A DNA stretch of 43,664 nucleotides from Didymodactylos carnosus (taxonomy: Eukaryota; Rotifera; Eurotatoria; Philodinida; Philodinidae), in contig CAJNOQ010000673.1 in the NCBI GenBank assembly GCA_905250885.1, forward strand, positions 1 through 43,664, written 5' to 3'. Both the position numbers and the translations under genes were made by a program. Numbering within the stretch: the stretch's first letter is position 1; each line of letters starts with the position of its first letter. Below are positions 1 through 9,710 of the stretch, in pieces. Below the pieces are notes generated by a model. It ran no database searches, was not told where the DNA came from, and worked only from the letters and a program-made list of their open reading frames with translations.

Positions 1-412
1 GATTATTTCCTACTTTCTCGAAAATCCGCAGCGATTTTCTAGATAATAAGGAAGAACAATTTGAATGAAAATGCTGATAATCAGAGAGACTTGCAAAGTG
101 AAAATGACTGAAGATAAACTTTTCACCGTTATTAAAAGCTATTGAACTTCGAAGTTGAGTGAGGTGTATTATTTCAGCTTACTGGATGACAATATGAATC
201 TTTTACTAATGAAAACTAAATTCGACATCGCTCACGTGTTGAACGATTGTTATTTGATTTAAAGAATAAAGAAAATAAATGTGAATTGTTAGAATCATGT
301 CAAGTACATTTTTGGAAGATGCTAAATTCAGACATAAAAATGAGGAATATTAGAAAGAGCGAATCGCTTTGCGATCTCATTCAGAAAGTTGCGGTGAAAC
401 TCGACTTTGTCT
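1..412 (+). mobile_element. Partial copy C of the TACACTGTAA element family, cut by the window edge
   Basis: The first ~150 bases are a near-exact reverse complement of 7960-8096 inside element A, with one difference seen in about 147 bases. Positions 1-412 also run parallel to 38925-39313 of element B. Similarity to B stops near position 412, so this copy is truncated or rearranged on its right. Its left terminus lies outside the window. A 66-codon ORF at 247-447 lies mostly inside it; I do not regard it as a gene. Confidence 0.7.
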
Positions 413-1407
413 TTTTAGAATTTCAAGAATGTTCCTTAGTTAGATAAAATAGTCTAGTCCACTGTCTCAGGCGAATATTCACGGGATTCTCACTGGCACC
501 CTGTAAAGTATTGGTATAAGCTTTATTCTCAGAATACAAGCGGAAAAATATTCCATTATAGTATTCTAAACTAAAACTATCAAAGAGCACAAAATTAATT
601 TTGTACGAATAAAGCTTCGAACTGTAAAGTATTTCGAAGTCTGGCAACAGGAATTCTGTCGGGTTTTTTGCATCGATGTCTATTAGGATGACTTGTTTCG
701 AAAGCAAAAAAAAGGAAACAAGTTGATTTTGTCGTGATACACAGTTCGATAATTCAAAAACTTAAGTAGTACAAAATTACTGTTACTGTAACGATCTGAC
801 TAACAGTAGTTTTAATAAGACTTTTGAGTAAAATGTACATTCACAGTCTATGCCGACATATAAGCTTATTTTGTAGACATATCTATGGCGGCAACACGGT
901 GTATTATATAGTTTGCTTGTGCTGTGTTCGCTAATTATCAAAAACAGAGCTAACTATGTTCATGAAAAAGTTTCGTTTTATCTAATCCTGTCTACCTCCG
1001 ATGAATGATTCGAATGAGGATCGAAACACAAAATTTTTGATGACACCAGGCATATATATCCACAACTTAGTTGAGAGAAAAGTTATAGAAAAGCAGTCTT
1101 AAGAATTGCACACGTCGGGGGTACCAGTCTAAGTTTCTCAGTTTTATACAAAAACAAAACAACCACAGAAACACACATTAAAAAAAGATATGTATATCAT
1201 TTATACAGTAGTTCAATCTGTTTTATCACGGTTTCTACTTCTACGAACAACATAAATTAAATTATGTGTCGAATCACGAACTTTATCGGTTAAGAATGAC
1301 GTCAAATCTAAGCCATGATCAGCTGAAGTAAAGAAATAATTTTGTTTCAGTGTACGGGGAAGATATATGAAAAATCAAGGAAGGATCGTGTCACTTACTT
1401 GTTTCTG
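413..1407. other. Intergenic, no gene seen
   Basis: No coding similarity is recognisable on either strand. The one structured piece is 1077-1145, which recurs as a direct repeat at about 9450-9517 (shared core TTATAGAAAAGCAGTCTT and GCACACGT), so the same unknown repeat occurs on both sides of the left-hand transposon cluster. Confidence 0.4.
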
Positions 1408-1670
1408 CACTGCGAAAAAAAAGTGCCCTTTGGTGACGTTAAGGGCACATGAAAGTGCCCTGCTTTTTGTTTTCACGTTGACGGTGGCGCACTTACGAGG
1501 GAAGGCCCCCAACTGTCCAGAAGCTTTTGGCCCAAAACTTAGTGGACAATAGGTAATCGAGTGTCCTGATTCCGAATTTTACATTGGTTTGGGCCCAATT
1601 TTAGTTTAAAGACTCGGTTTTTGAAATACTGGGTTTTGGGGTCGAAAAACCATTTGCAATAAAAAAATTT
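1408..1670 (+). repeat. Left terminal inverted repeat of element E
   Basis: Pairs with 5520-5734. Shared blocks include GTGCCCTTT, TTTTGGCCCAAAACTTAGTGG (inverted in the right arm) and GGGTCGAAAAACCATTTGC. The left arm has a few dozen extra bases near 1440-1490. A 61-codon ORF at 1367-1552 is just repeat sequence. Confidence 0.8.
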
Positions 1671-2092
1671 TGATCCGTGAATATGGAAGAGCATATCGCG
1701 AAACCCACGTAAAACTGTTTTTCAAGATTTTAGAGAAGGCTTTGAGCGGGTTTTGAAAGACTAAAACTTAAAACTACACCAAGGAAAACGCGTTTTCGCT
1801 CTTATGCGTTTTGTGCGATAAAAATGCTGTTTTCTAGGTTATCGAACGTGCCAAATTCGAATATTCCATTGTTTTCAGTCCTTAAAAGAGCTAAAGATTT
1901 GGATTTGACGGAGACAATTGTTTGATACAAAAATCTTTTACGCAAATGAAGCAGTTTTTCGACATGCCTAGATCAAAAAAATGAATTAAAAGACAATTTG
2001 AATGAATTACCTTGAATGATTCTGATTTCACGGTTATTTTTATAAACAAGTCGGTTGAAATATGACTAACAATTTACGAAAAAAAACTCGCT

Positions 2093-3044
2093 TCAATGAA
2101 AATGGTAACTCACAAAAAAGTGTTCAAAACATAGTTTCTTTGAACACCGAGCACAGTTTATAAAAACTGATTTATCACAATCCTTCTCTTCACACTCTTC
2201 ATGATTTCTTGATTTTCGGAAGCAAACTTCATTGACATTCTGAAAGAGAGATGGGTCTTCTTTTAATAAGCCACTTGCAAACCATGAATATTTGATCGTT
2301 AATACAAAGACGTCCGCACTCAACTGATTATGCAGGAGACTAACCAAGCGAATAATGTTATTCCGCTGATGTAAATGTATGTCGAGCTCATCCGAAGCCA
2401 CCCGATTATAACATGCTTTCAGAAAATTTTTTATTTGCCGATTGGAATAACAGTCGAGCGGTTGGAGCTGGTCCGTTGTATTTTGTGGTATTTGTAGACG
2501 GGTAACTTGCTTTTCATCACAGTTTTTCGGTTCATATGTTTCTGCATGACATTGACGGGGATAACTATCAGAAAGCAGCAAACATTTTGCATCAACTAGT
2601 GGCAAAAAACAATGATCTCACGAGTAGTCAACGAGAGACGTGGTCACTTTTCCCGATGAAGAACAAGTGATGACAACATTTTTTGGTTCAAACAAATTCT
2701 TTTTCACTTGTTCTCCCATTTTTCCTACAAATAGAGGAAAGAAAGTGAGCAAACATTGTTCGACGAACAATTCACTTTTTGTATAACTTACCGCTCGTTT
2801 CTTGTAAATACAAATAAATTTTGTGCAAAAGGTGTCCGTCTAAGAAAATAGTTGGTTGCAAAGTGTAACAGTGTGTAGTGGCATTTTTCGATTGAATGGC
2901 ACCAAAATTCGTCGGAAAATGATATAGTTCGAGAAGAGTGTAACTCGATAGAGGGTGTAACTGATCTCTAGTAGAATCACTCCAAATGCACTTGTTTGAG
3001 CTGCGCACAGGCCGCTTGAAATAGTTAATAGCTGTCACATACAT
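2093..3044 (-). pseudogene. DDE-superfamily transposase, C-terminal half, broken
   Basis: Reading leftwards from 3044, the frame contains TLQPTIFLDGHLLHKIYLYL, then an intron with a GTAAGT donor (about 2789) and a TTTGTAG acceptor (about 2730), then SSSGKVTTSLVDY. An in-frame TGA follows at 2618-2620, and then KCLLLSDSY, LQIPQNTTDQLQPLD and a cysteine-rich end with CARCSKKLCFEHF. The order 'QP...G...L', 'SGK..T', 'LLL.DS', 'IP..TT..QPLD' is that of the DDE_1-like transposases common in invertebrates. The N-terminal part of this reading frame is not visible. The internal stop makes this copy dead; the intron suggests it derives from a real gene rather than a processed copy. Confidence 0.7.
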
Positions 3045-3326
3045 AAAGTTTGACTGTTGATGATAAGCAGCTCTTTTTCTCTACCAATCCGATGACTGAC
3101 CAGACTAGTTTGCATAGGGTTCGATAGAGCTTTCCAAGCGCTACAAAATGGTATATAAACATCCAAGAAAAAATATTGGCCGGTATGACTTCACATGGAC
3201 AATATTGTCCTCATATTTCTATAACACTGATATTGTTCACTGGAATCGTGTGTCAACGTGTACCAATGTGTTCACCCGCCAAGTTAGTTTGCATATCGTT
3301 CGATAGAGCTTTCGGAAAGTTAGAAA
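2785..3326 (+). repeat. Inner left arm of element E palindrome
   Basis: Reverse-complement match to about 5066-5490, with about 80 bases missing in the right arm opposite 2850-2960. The arm carries the 5' part of the minus-strand transposase, so the right arm is a dead inverted duplicate of that part. Confidence 0.75.
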
Positions 3327-3332
3327 AGACTT

Positions 3333-3717
3333 TGACAAGTCTTTCGAAAAGTCAATTCGATGATCTTATTGAACGATTATCACAATCGAAAATGCGCAGT
3401 TCAGTAATAGATCGATTCGTACTGCCATTGCCATCTTGTTATGCAAGCTTCGTCTTGGTTTGTCGGATCAAATACTTGCTATACTATTTGAATTACCTGA
3501 TAAAAAAACAGTATCACGAATTCTTGAAAGCGCAAGATCTGCATTAATGGCTGAATTCGTATCGTACAACTTGGGTTTTAGCCATATTTCTCGTCGTGAA
3601 ATAATCGATCAACATACAACTAATATTGCTAAGCAATTGATGTGTGGCAATGATAATGACACAGCAGTAGTTGTTATCGATCGTACCTATGTCTATGTTC
3701 AAGTAAAGAAAAATTGA
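3333..3717 (+). pseudogene. DDE_Tnp4-like transposase, central part, inverted and frameshifted
   Basis: The plus strand encodes TLTSLSKSQFDDLIERL, then shifts frame near 3436 into LRLGLSDQILAILFELPDKK (helix-turn-helix-like), then TVSRILESARSALM and AVVVIDRTYVYVQ. The last holds a VVVID aspartate followed by (R/G)TY, the usual first catalytic Asp of this family. The matching N-terminal half lies on the opposite strand at 4654-3930, so this piece has been inverted relative to its own start. No downstream catalytic residues are present. Confidence 0.6.
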
Positions 3718-3929
3718 TTGTTTTGGTCATTTTAAGGGGAGATCCCCCCATCCGTTTTTTTCCACCAGTTTGTAGGAGACACTTCGGAGTATATGTCCCA
3801 ACATAGCTTTTCGTTCCCGGATTCATAGTTTTTGATTAGAAAAATTTTTAACTTTTTTTCGAGTTTTTTGCCCTATTTTCAAAATTTCAATAAAAACTTC
3901 ATTTTTTGATATGAAGAGTTGATTCCAGC

Positions 3930-4654
3930 GATCATCGAATTGACTTTCGAAAGACTTGTCAAAGTTCGATATTCATCGTCAGACATTGATTAAGAATTAT
4001 TGAAATCGAACCGCTTTTTGTTTTCATATAACATCTGCCATTTGCTTAATTAAAGCTGGACATCTACAGCATTTAGTTTTTTCATTTGTATGGAGTACGG
4101 TGCAATTTTATCCATTGCTTCTGATTTGAAACGACGATTTGTCACATGATCAGGACAACATCTTGCACCTTCTGGTATGAAAACATTTTTCTTCAGTAAC
4201 AACAAATAACGATCTTCTGAAGAAACAGTCATTGCTCCTCCACCAATGTTTGCCCGACAGACACAACACATCCTATGCATAAATAAATCGGTTAGAATCC
4301 TAAATATTATATACTTATTTCTTTTACGTATGGCAAGATCGAGTACTATTCATTTGTAATGAAATGGTTTCTTTCACAACGACTGGATTCAAATCAATAT
4401 CTACTGAACCTGTTTGAATAGCGACACTATGTTGGTTTACATCCATTGCATCATTCTAGTGAGCAACCAAATAATATATATCGTATTTTACTACCACAAC
4501 AATGATTATTATTTACCGAATTTGCGTCTTCATCGATATCGACATTTTCCAACAAATCATCATCAATACGAGACAAAATATCACCAAACTCGGTATTCTT
4601 ACTTTTCCAATTATAATAAGCAGTGCGACAAGCATTGCAAACTTGGCCTTTCAA
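3930..4654 (-). pseudogene. N-terminal half of the same DDE_Tnp4-like transposase
   Basis: Exon-like pieces on the minus strand: 4654 to about 4494 (GQVCNACRTAYYNWKSKN, acidic linker), about 4410-4332 (acidic/hydrophobic, ending SCHT), about 4266-4050 (CCVCRANIGGGA, then FIPEGARCCPDH) and about 3995-3930 (SDDEYRTLTSLSK). The paired CxxC motifs and the FIP.GARCC..H block look like the zinc-binding head found on intron-containing transposases in rotifer genomes; that family link is from memory of the style. GT-AG junctions separate the pieces. The reading frame then ends at the inversion breakpoint. Confidence 0.55.
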
Positions 4655-5065
4655 GACACCGATTTCATTGTTCGAATGGATATGAATAACCGTAAGCTAG
4701 GTGACTTCAGTGTTCGAACGGTAGAAGTTCGACTTAACAGCAATCCACATGGACAATAATCGTGTGGCATTCTATTATCTTAGAATATTTCGATGAATAA
4801 CTGTCCGTCACTAACTGAACAACAGTAAAAAAACAATAAAATGAATGCGTCTTGTATTTACAAGCACGATATTTCTTTTGAACACATGTCACTCCCGGCC
4901 CGACGAATATATTTCCAGACAAACATCTACTCTTTTCCTTTTATTTCCTTTCTATGAGTAGGATACCCCTGTCCTGTCTGATATGTAATGATTACGTATC
5001 TTTGAATTTCAAATCAGTACGTCCTTCATATATTTCGTTGGCGGGTGAGCAGATTGGTACCTATG

Positions 5066-5734
5066 CTTTTCTAACTTTCCGAAAGCTCTATCGAACGATA
5101 TGCAAACTAACTTGGCGGGTGAACACATTGGTACACGTTGACACACGATTCCAGTGAACAATATCAGTGTTATAGAAATATGAGGACAATATTGTCCATG
5201 TGAAGTCATACCGGCCAATATTTTTTCTTGGATGTTTATATACCATTTTGTAGCGCTTGGAAAGCTCTATCGAACCCTATGCAAACTAGTCTGGTCAGTC
5301 ATCGGATTGGTAGAGAAAAAGAGCTGCTTATCATCAACAGTCAAACTTTATGTATGTGACAGCTATTAACTATTTCAAGCGGCCTGTGCGCAGCTCAAAC
5401 AAGTGCATTTGGAGTAATTCTACCAGAGATCACTTTTGGACACCTTTTGTGATAGTTTGACATACAAGAAACGAGATTTCTCGAATGGACCGATTTCATC
5501 AGTTATCGCCCCCTCTCCTTTTTTTATTGCAAATGGTTTTTCGACCCCAAAACCCAGTATTTCAAAACCGGGTCTTCAAACTAAAACTGGGCCCAAACCA
5601 ATGTAATATTCGGAATCAGGACACTCGATTACCTATTGTCCACTAAGTTTTGGGCCAAAAGCTTCTGGGCAGTTGGGAGCCTTCCCTCGTTAGTGCCCTT
5701 TCATGCCACGAAAGGGCAGTTTTTTTTCGCAGTG
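5066..5734 (-). repeat. Right arm of element E
   Basis: Contains the inverse of about 2785-3326 followed directly by the inverse of 1408-1670. Between 5038 and 5140 the motif GGCGGGTGANCANATTGGTAC occurs twice about 77 bases apart, a small tandem duplication at the arm's inner edge. Confidence 0.7.
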
Positions 5735-6253
5735 TGCACCAGTAATATAAATTGGTCTTATGTCAACTCTAATATTACTCGTTTGTAATATACCTGCAGA
5801 CGATGATATTGTCAAGCCATTTGATCATATCGAAGGACAAGCGGGTTGGTACCGTTTCTATCGCACCATCAAACGCCACATATCTTGAACATCTAAATGC
5901 AAAATATATCTGGAAATCTGTTGTTACTGCGAGTGCCAGGATGACCACCATGTAGTGCGTATATAAGAGACGCCATATTTTCTCGTATTCATCATCTTAC
6001 AACTATTATAATGAAGCAGAAAAGGAAAAAGAAAAGCATACGAACAAAACTTTTTTTGCAGGGTTAAAAAAGCGAAGATGTTGACTTCTATTTTTGAGCA
6101 AAACATGCACTATTGATCCTTAAAAGAAAAGAATGACACTTATTTCATTGCTTTTTGGGCAAATGACAAAACACACGAACAAGTTCAGAAAGACACATCA
6201 TAAAAAAAACAATAGAAGAAACAAACAAACTATTCTAACATCGAACTTTATTT
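5735..6253. other. Intergenic, no gene seen
   Basis: No coding similarity. An (AG)n tract begins at about 6292 just to the right. Confidence 0.35.
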
Positions 6254-6498
6254 TCAACAGAAAACTGTAAACGAAATTTGTAGAAGAGAGAAAGAGAGAG
6301 AGAGAGAGAAAGAAAATTTTTTCCTCTGAAGAACAAATGGAGCCGGACAACAAGCTATTAATAAATATATGAAACTTTCTAAATTCAAAGTCAATTTTCT
6401 TTCACTTTTAAAACCGTGGCGGCCGTTCCAACGTGAAATTTGGAAAAAGAATGTCCAATAGTCAGTTTTTTTAGAACTGGAACTGTCAGGAATCGTTG

Positions 6499-6612
6499 CT
6501 AAAACATTTTGAAATGAATTCAAAAGAATTTTTAAATTCTATTTAAAATAATGCCGTTAAAAACTAAAAAGTCTTTTAATAGGAACGCTTTTTGAAGCTG
6601 GAATTTATGGAC
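6499..6612 (-). repeat. Left arm of repeat D, host of element A
   Basis: Inverse of 8455-8571 (shared AATAGGAACGCTTTTTG, TTTTGAAATGAATTCAAAAG). Element A starts directly after this arm, so A and a small hairpin (8250-8448) appear to sit between the two arms of an older foldback repeat. Confidence 0.65.
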
Positions 6613-8246
6613 TACACTGTAATTTGGAATTATTTTCTACTTTATAGAAAATCGATCTGAAAAATCGCCATTTTTTTTTCCAACTTTTATAAAATCCTCA
6701 GCGATTTTCTGACTGTTTAGAAAATGTTGATTTTCTATAAACTGACTTTTCTCATTTGCCAGAAAATTGATAAAGAATTTCTAAAAAGTTGGAAAACCGA
6801 TAGCGATTTTCTAATTTTTAGAAAATCGATCGATTTTCTATAAATCATTTCCAACATTGTGGAAAATCGATTCGATTTTCCAGATTCTAGAAAATCGATT
6901 TCGATTTTCTAAGAAGATGACTCAGTGATTTTTTTCTTGCTTCTTTCACATCTATTAAAGCCTATACAGTGCAACAAGTTGTCGTGTAACAGATCTCTGC
7001 TCGTTCTAGTATTTAACATCGAAAATGTTGGTAGCTTCGGAAAGTTCTCTCAGTTTTTGCAAATCAGCATATTCTTCGAGAAGTATTGTTGCCGTATGAC
7101 ACTTGGAGATCACAGAGAGGTACGGAAAAGATTCTTGGGTTGCCTGGTTAAGGGTACCCCCCTCTTTTTGGTCAAAAAACTCGATTTTTGGTTTTCGACT
7201 GATTTATATACTTTGGAGTACGCTCTTTCAAGTTACAGTGGTATCAGTGTCTGAAACAGCGGGGAAAGGGTTTTCAGACGGCTTGCAGAGACCGTCCTTG
7301 AGGTTATTTCTAATTTTCTCTTGTTTTTAGTGAAATTTATACTTTTTATCCTTATAAAAGTTACATTTTCTATGAATTGTCGACTCTACTTTATTCGATC
7401 GATATGTGCAGAGACATGTGCCGCATATGTAATAGCCTATGGAAGCATATGCGAATAAGTTTTCAATACTTTCTGTCTTTTATGTTATAGTATTATGGTA
7501 AAAAAAATTTTCTTATGAGTTAGTCAGTACGCCAGTACCCTTTCCAGTTGTTGGTTTCGAACCATGGTTGGCAAATTCATAGTTCATAAGGGAAGATATA
7601 TTTTTAATATTATCTATTTGTTATTTTCTTTTAAATGTGAAAATATGTTATGACGCATAAATGTATTTGTGTACGTGCTGAAGGAAAATCATGTATAAAA
7701 AGAAAGAGTTGAAAAATATTTTTCATATTTTATCCTATGATAAGTAATAGTTCTAAGTTTCTTTGTCAGGTTTTGAGACCGTACTAACGTTATGATAAAG
7801 TTAGCAAGTTGAATAAAACGATACACGGCTGCCAAAGCTAACGCTGAAACTGCAACTAAGTACACGCCGGTAGAAGAAGAAGAGATAAATGCAGAAAAAG
7901 CGGTTTCAAATCAGCATCGTCGATTACCCATAACCAGCTATATTTCAAGTTCAATAGCTTTTAATAATGGTGAAAAGTTTATCTTCAGTCATTTTCACTT
8001 TGCAAGTCTCTCTGATTATCAGCATTTTCATTCAAATTGTTCTTCCTTATTATCTAGAAAATCGCTGCGGATTTTCGAGAAAGTAGGAAATAATCCGACT
8101 TTTTGATTTTCGAAAAGTCCATATATTAAATCCCTGAGGATTTTCTATAAATAATTCCCAACAATGTAGAAAATCGATGTCGATTTTCTAACTGCCTTGA
8201 AAATCAAAATTGATTTTCTATAAATAATTCTCGACTTTACAGTGTA
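6613..8246 (-). mobile_element. Element A, 1.6-kb member of the TACACTGTAA family
   Basis: Begins TACACTGTAATTTGG and ends with the inverse of TACACTGTAAAGTCG. Termini continue with AATTATTT and TAGAAAATC on both sides. If TA is the target duplication, the true ends are CACTGTAA. The first ~310 bases and last ~170 are packed with palindromes of the form GAAAATCGAT..ATCGATTTTC. The middle (about 7150-7960) differs from copy B and has no recognisable transposase, so the element is non-autonomous. It is the inverted counterpart of the partial copy at 1-150. Confidence 0.7.
6640..6920. repeat. Array of GAAAATCGATTTTC-like palindromes in element A
   Basis: At least five short palindromes in 280 bases, such as AGAAAATCGATCGATTTTCT (about 6819-6840), GGAAAATCGATTCGATTTTCC (about 6862-6881) and AGAAAATCGATTTCGATTTTCT (about 6889-6910). 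They are spaced irregularly, 30-70 bases apart. Similar units recur at 8080-8220, 38690-38960 and 39550-39650. Confidence 0.75.
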
Positions 8247-8249
8247 TAG

Positions 8250-8448
8250 GTAGTCGATTATGGAAGTCATAAAGGGACGGCTCCTGTGATTCATATAACT
8301 CACTGATAATCTCTATGAAGCCTTATGAATTTCCACTGGTTTTTGAACTTTTTACGCATCTCTAAGTGAAGCTATACTTTCATAGAGATTGTCAGTGAGT
8401 TATATGAATGACAGGAGCAGTCTCTTTATGAGTTCCATAAGCGATTAC
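8250..8448. repeat. Hairpin (foldback) repeat next to element A
   Basis: Arms 8250-8323 and 8375-8448 are inverse copies (GCTCCTGTNATTCATATAAC core) around a ~50-base loop. No coding content; looks like a miniature inverted-repeat element. Confidence 0.65.
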
Positions 8449-8454
8449 TTATAG

Positions 8455-8571
8455 TCCATAAATTCCACCTCCAAAAAGCGTTCCTATTAAAATACTTTTT
8501 AGTTTTCAACGGCATTTTTTTTAATAGAATTTAAAATTTCTTTTGAATTCATTTCAAAATGTTTTTGCAAC
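8455..8571 (+). repeat. Right arm of repeat D
   Basis: Inverse of 6499-6612; see that entry. Confidence 0.65.
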
Positions 8572-8873
8572 AGTTACTAACAGTTCCAGTTGCAGTTTTA
8601 AACACTGAAAAAGAGAGAGAATTATATTTCGTCTCAAGGACAAAAGGCGCCGGACAATCAACTGTTATAAATGTACGAAAAGTTTCTAAATCCAAAAAAC
8701 ATTTGACTTCTGCTTGTGTAGCTTATGGCGCCGAATCTGCACTTTCGTTTGAAAAAAGACCGTGCAGTTGTCAATCTGCAGTATCCAGAGGCTGTGCTCC
8801 AGTTTTCAGAATTTCCGACGTATCGCAGTTCGCTAGATCACGCGATGCGCATTTTTCGAAAACAAGTGACTAA
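8559..8873 (+). CDS. Unrecognised 104-codon ORF, probable repeat-derived fragment
   Basis: Open from an ATG at 8559 to 8873. The middle reads RTKGAGQSTVINV and is basic; the end has CSCQ and SRGC cysteines. A diverged direct copy of its DNA (GGAGCCGGACAAC, TTTCTAAATTCAAA) lies at about 6300-6400, and a shorter match (GGCGCCAGGCAATCAACT) at 9141. I recognise no family. With related fragments nearby, I take it as a remnant of a repeated gene or mobile element rather than a working gene. Confidence 0.25.
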   Translation: MFLQQLLTVPVAVLNTEKERELYFVSRTKGAGQSTVINVRKVSKSKKHLTSACVAYGAESALSFEKRPCSCQSAVSRGCAPVFRISDVSQFARSRDAHFSKTSD

Positions 8874-9551
8874 ATAAGAAAAAAATGCAATTGTGCTGCG
8901 CACAAGTTCCGATGTCAACAGACACTGGTTATATTTACAGAGACAGCGAGATCATTAAAAAGTTGAACAAAAACTTTATTCTTTTTGATGATTTCTAGTA
9001 GTAATAAAGTTTTAATTATTATTTAAAAGAGAAAAGAAATTAGTATATCTTTTATTAGATGCATGTATGTAAAAAAAATTCACTAAACAGGAGAGATGTG
9101 CTCAAATTCATTTTTCAATTCTGTCAACAACAAAAAAAATGGCGCCAGGCAATCAACTACATTCACTTGCTGATTATTTCTGTTTTCATTCTTGAAGAAT
9201 TTAGTTCATCATTCAACACTTTGTCACCAAGTAAGAATGTTATAATGAGCAATAGCTCGGCTATGTTCTTACTTGTATTATTATTTTTAATAAAGTTTAT
9301 ATTAAAAAAAAAATTTCAAGACGATAACTGAATGATAATGATAATGGTGATATCAATTTAAGCTATTTTCTGATATATTTGAGACAAAACGTTGACGTGT
9401 TTTCGGGAAACCTTCCAGAGCTCAGTTTTGTGTCCTCGTTAGTCAAAAAAATTATAGAAAAGCAGTCTTGAGGATTGCACACGTAGTTAGTATCTGTTCA
9501 AGTTTCTCAGTTTTGACCTTTTCTGTAACTGAAAAGCTGTTATAAAAAAAA
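8874..9551. other. Intergenic, downstream of FAN1
   Basis: Nothing firmly recognisable. It holds a 90-codon ORF (9059-9331) with a hydrophobic, low-complexity end that I do not credit, and the direct repeat at about 9450-9517 shared with 1077-1145. Confidence 0.3.
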
Positions 9552-9557
9552 TTTATT
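9552..9557 (-). promoter_or_regulatory. Candidate poly(A) signal of FAN1
   Basis: AATAAA on the minus strand, about 155 bases after the FAN1 stop codon. AT-rich surroundings make chance matches likely. Confidence 0.35.
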
Positions 9558-9710
9558 AAGGTAGAACAATATTTCATTTATCTATCATTTTATTATTTCT
9601 ATTAAAAAAAGCTAATTATCACAAAGAAAAAGTATTGAAAAAGTAAGTGACACATAACGAGAAAAAAGTAGACAAATAGTGTACAAAATTTAGATACAAT
9701 AAGCACAGGG

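Larger units (their letters stand above)
1408..5734. mobile_element. 4.3-kb palindromic composite DNA transposon (element E)
   Basis: It begins CACTGCGAAAAAAAA and ends with the inverse, TTTTTTTTCGCAGTG, flanked by TG on both sides (1406-1407 and 5735-5736), a possible 2-bp target duplication. The inverted similarity is far longer than a usual terminal repeat. The block 1408-1670 pairs with 5520-5734, and the block about 2785-3326 pairs with about 5066-5490. The right arm is therefore a copy of the left arm that lacks roughly 1670-2785. CACTR termini with a 2-3 bp duplication resemble the CMC (EnSpm/Chapaev) group, but the transposase remains inside are of other DDE types, so the class is uncertain. 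All coding parts are broken. Confidence 0.75.

Noticed and set aside
423..707. 94-codon minus-strand ORF
   Set aside because: No domain-like pattern, and no splice context or similarity to anything known.
6254..6523. 89-codon ORF with Ser/Phe-rich end
   Set aside because: The end is the translation of the (AG)n tract and the rest is repeat D sequence.
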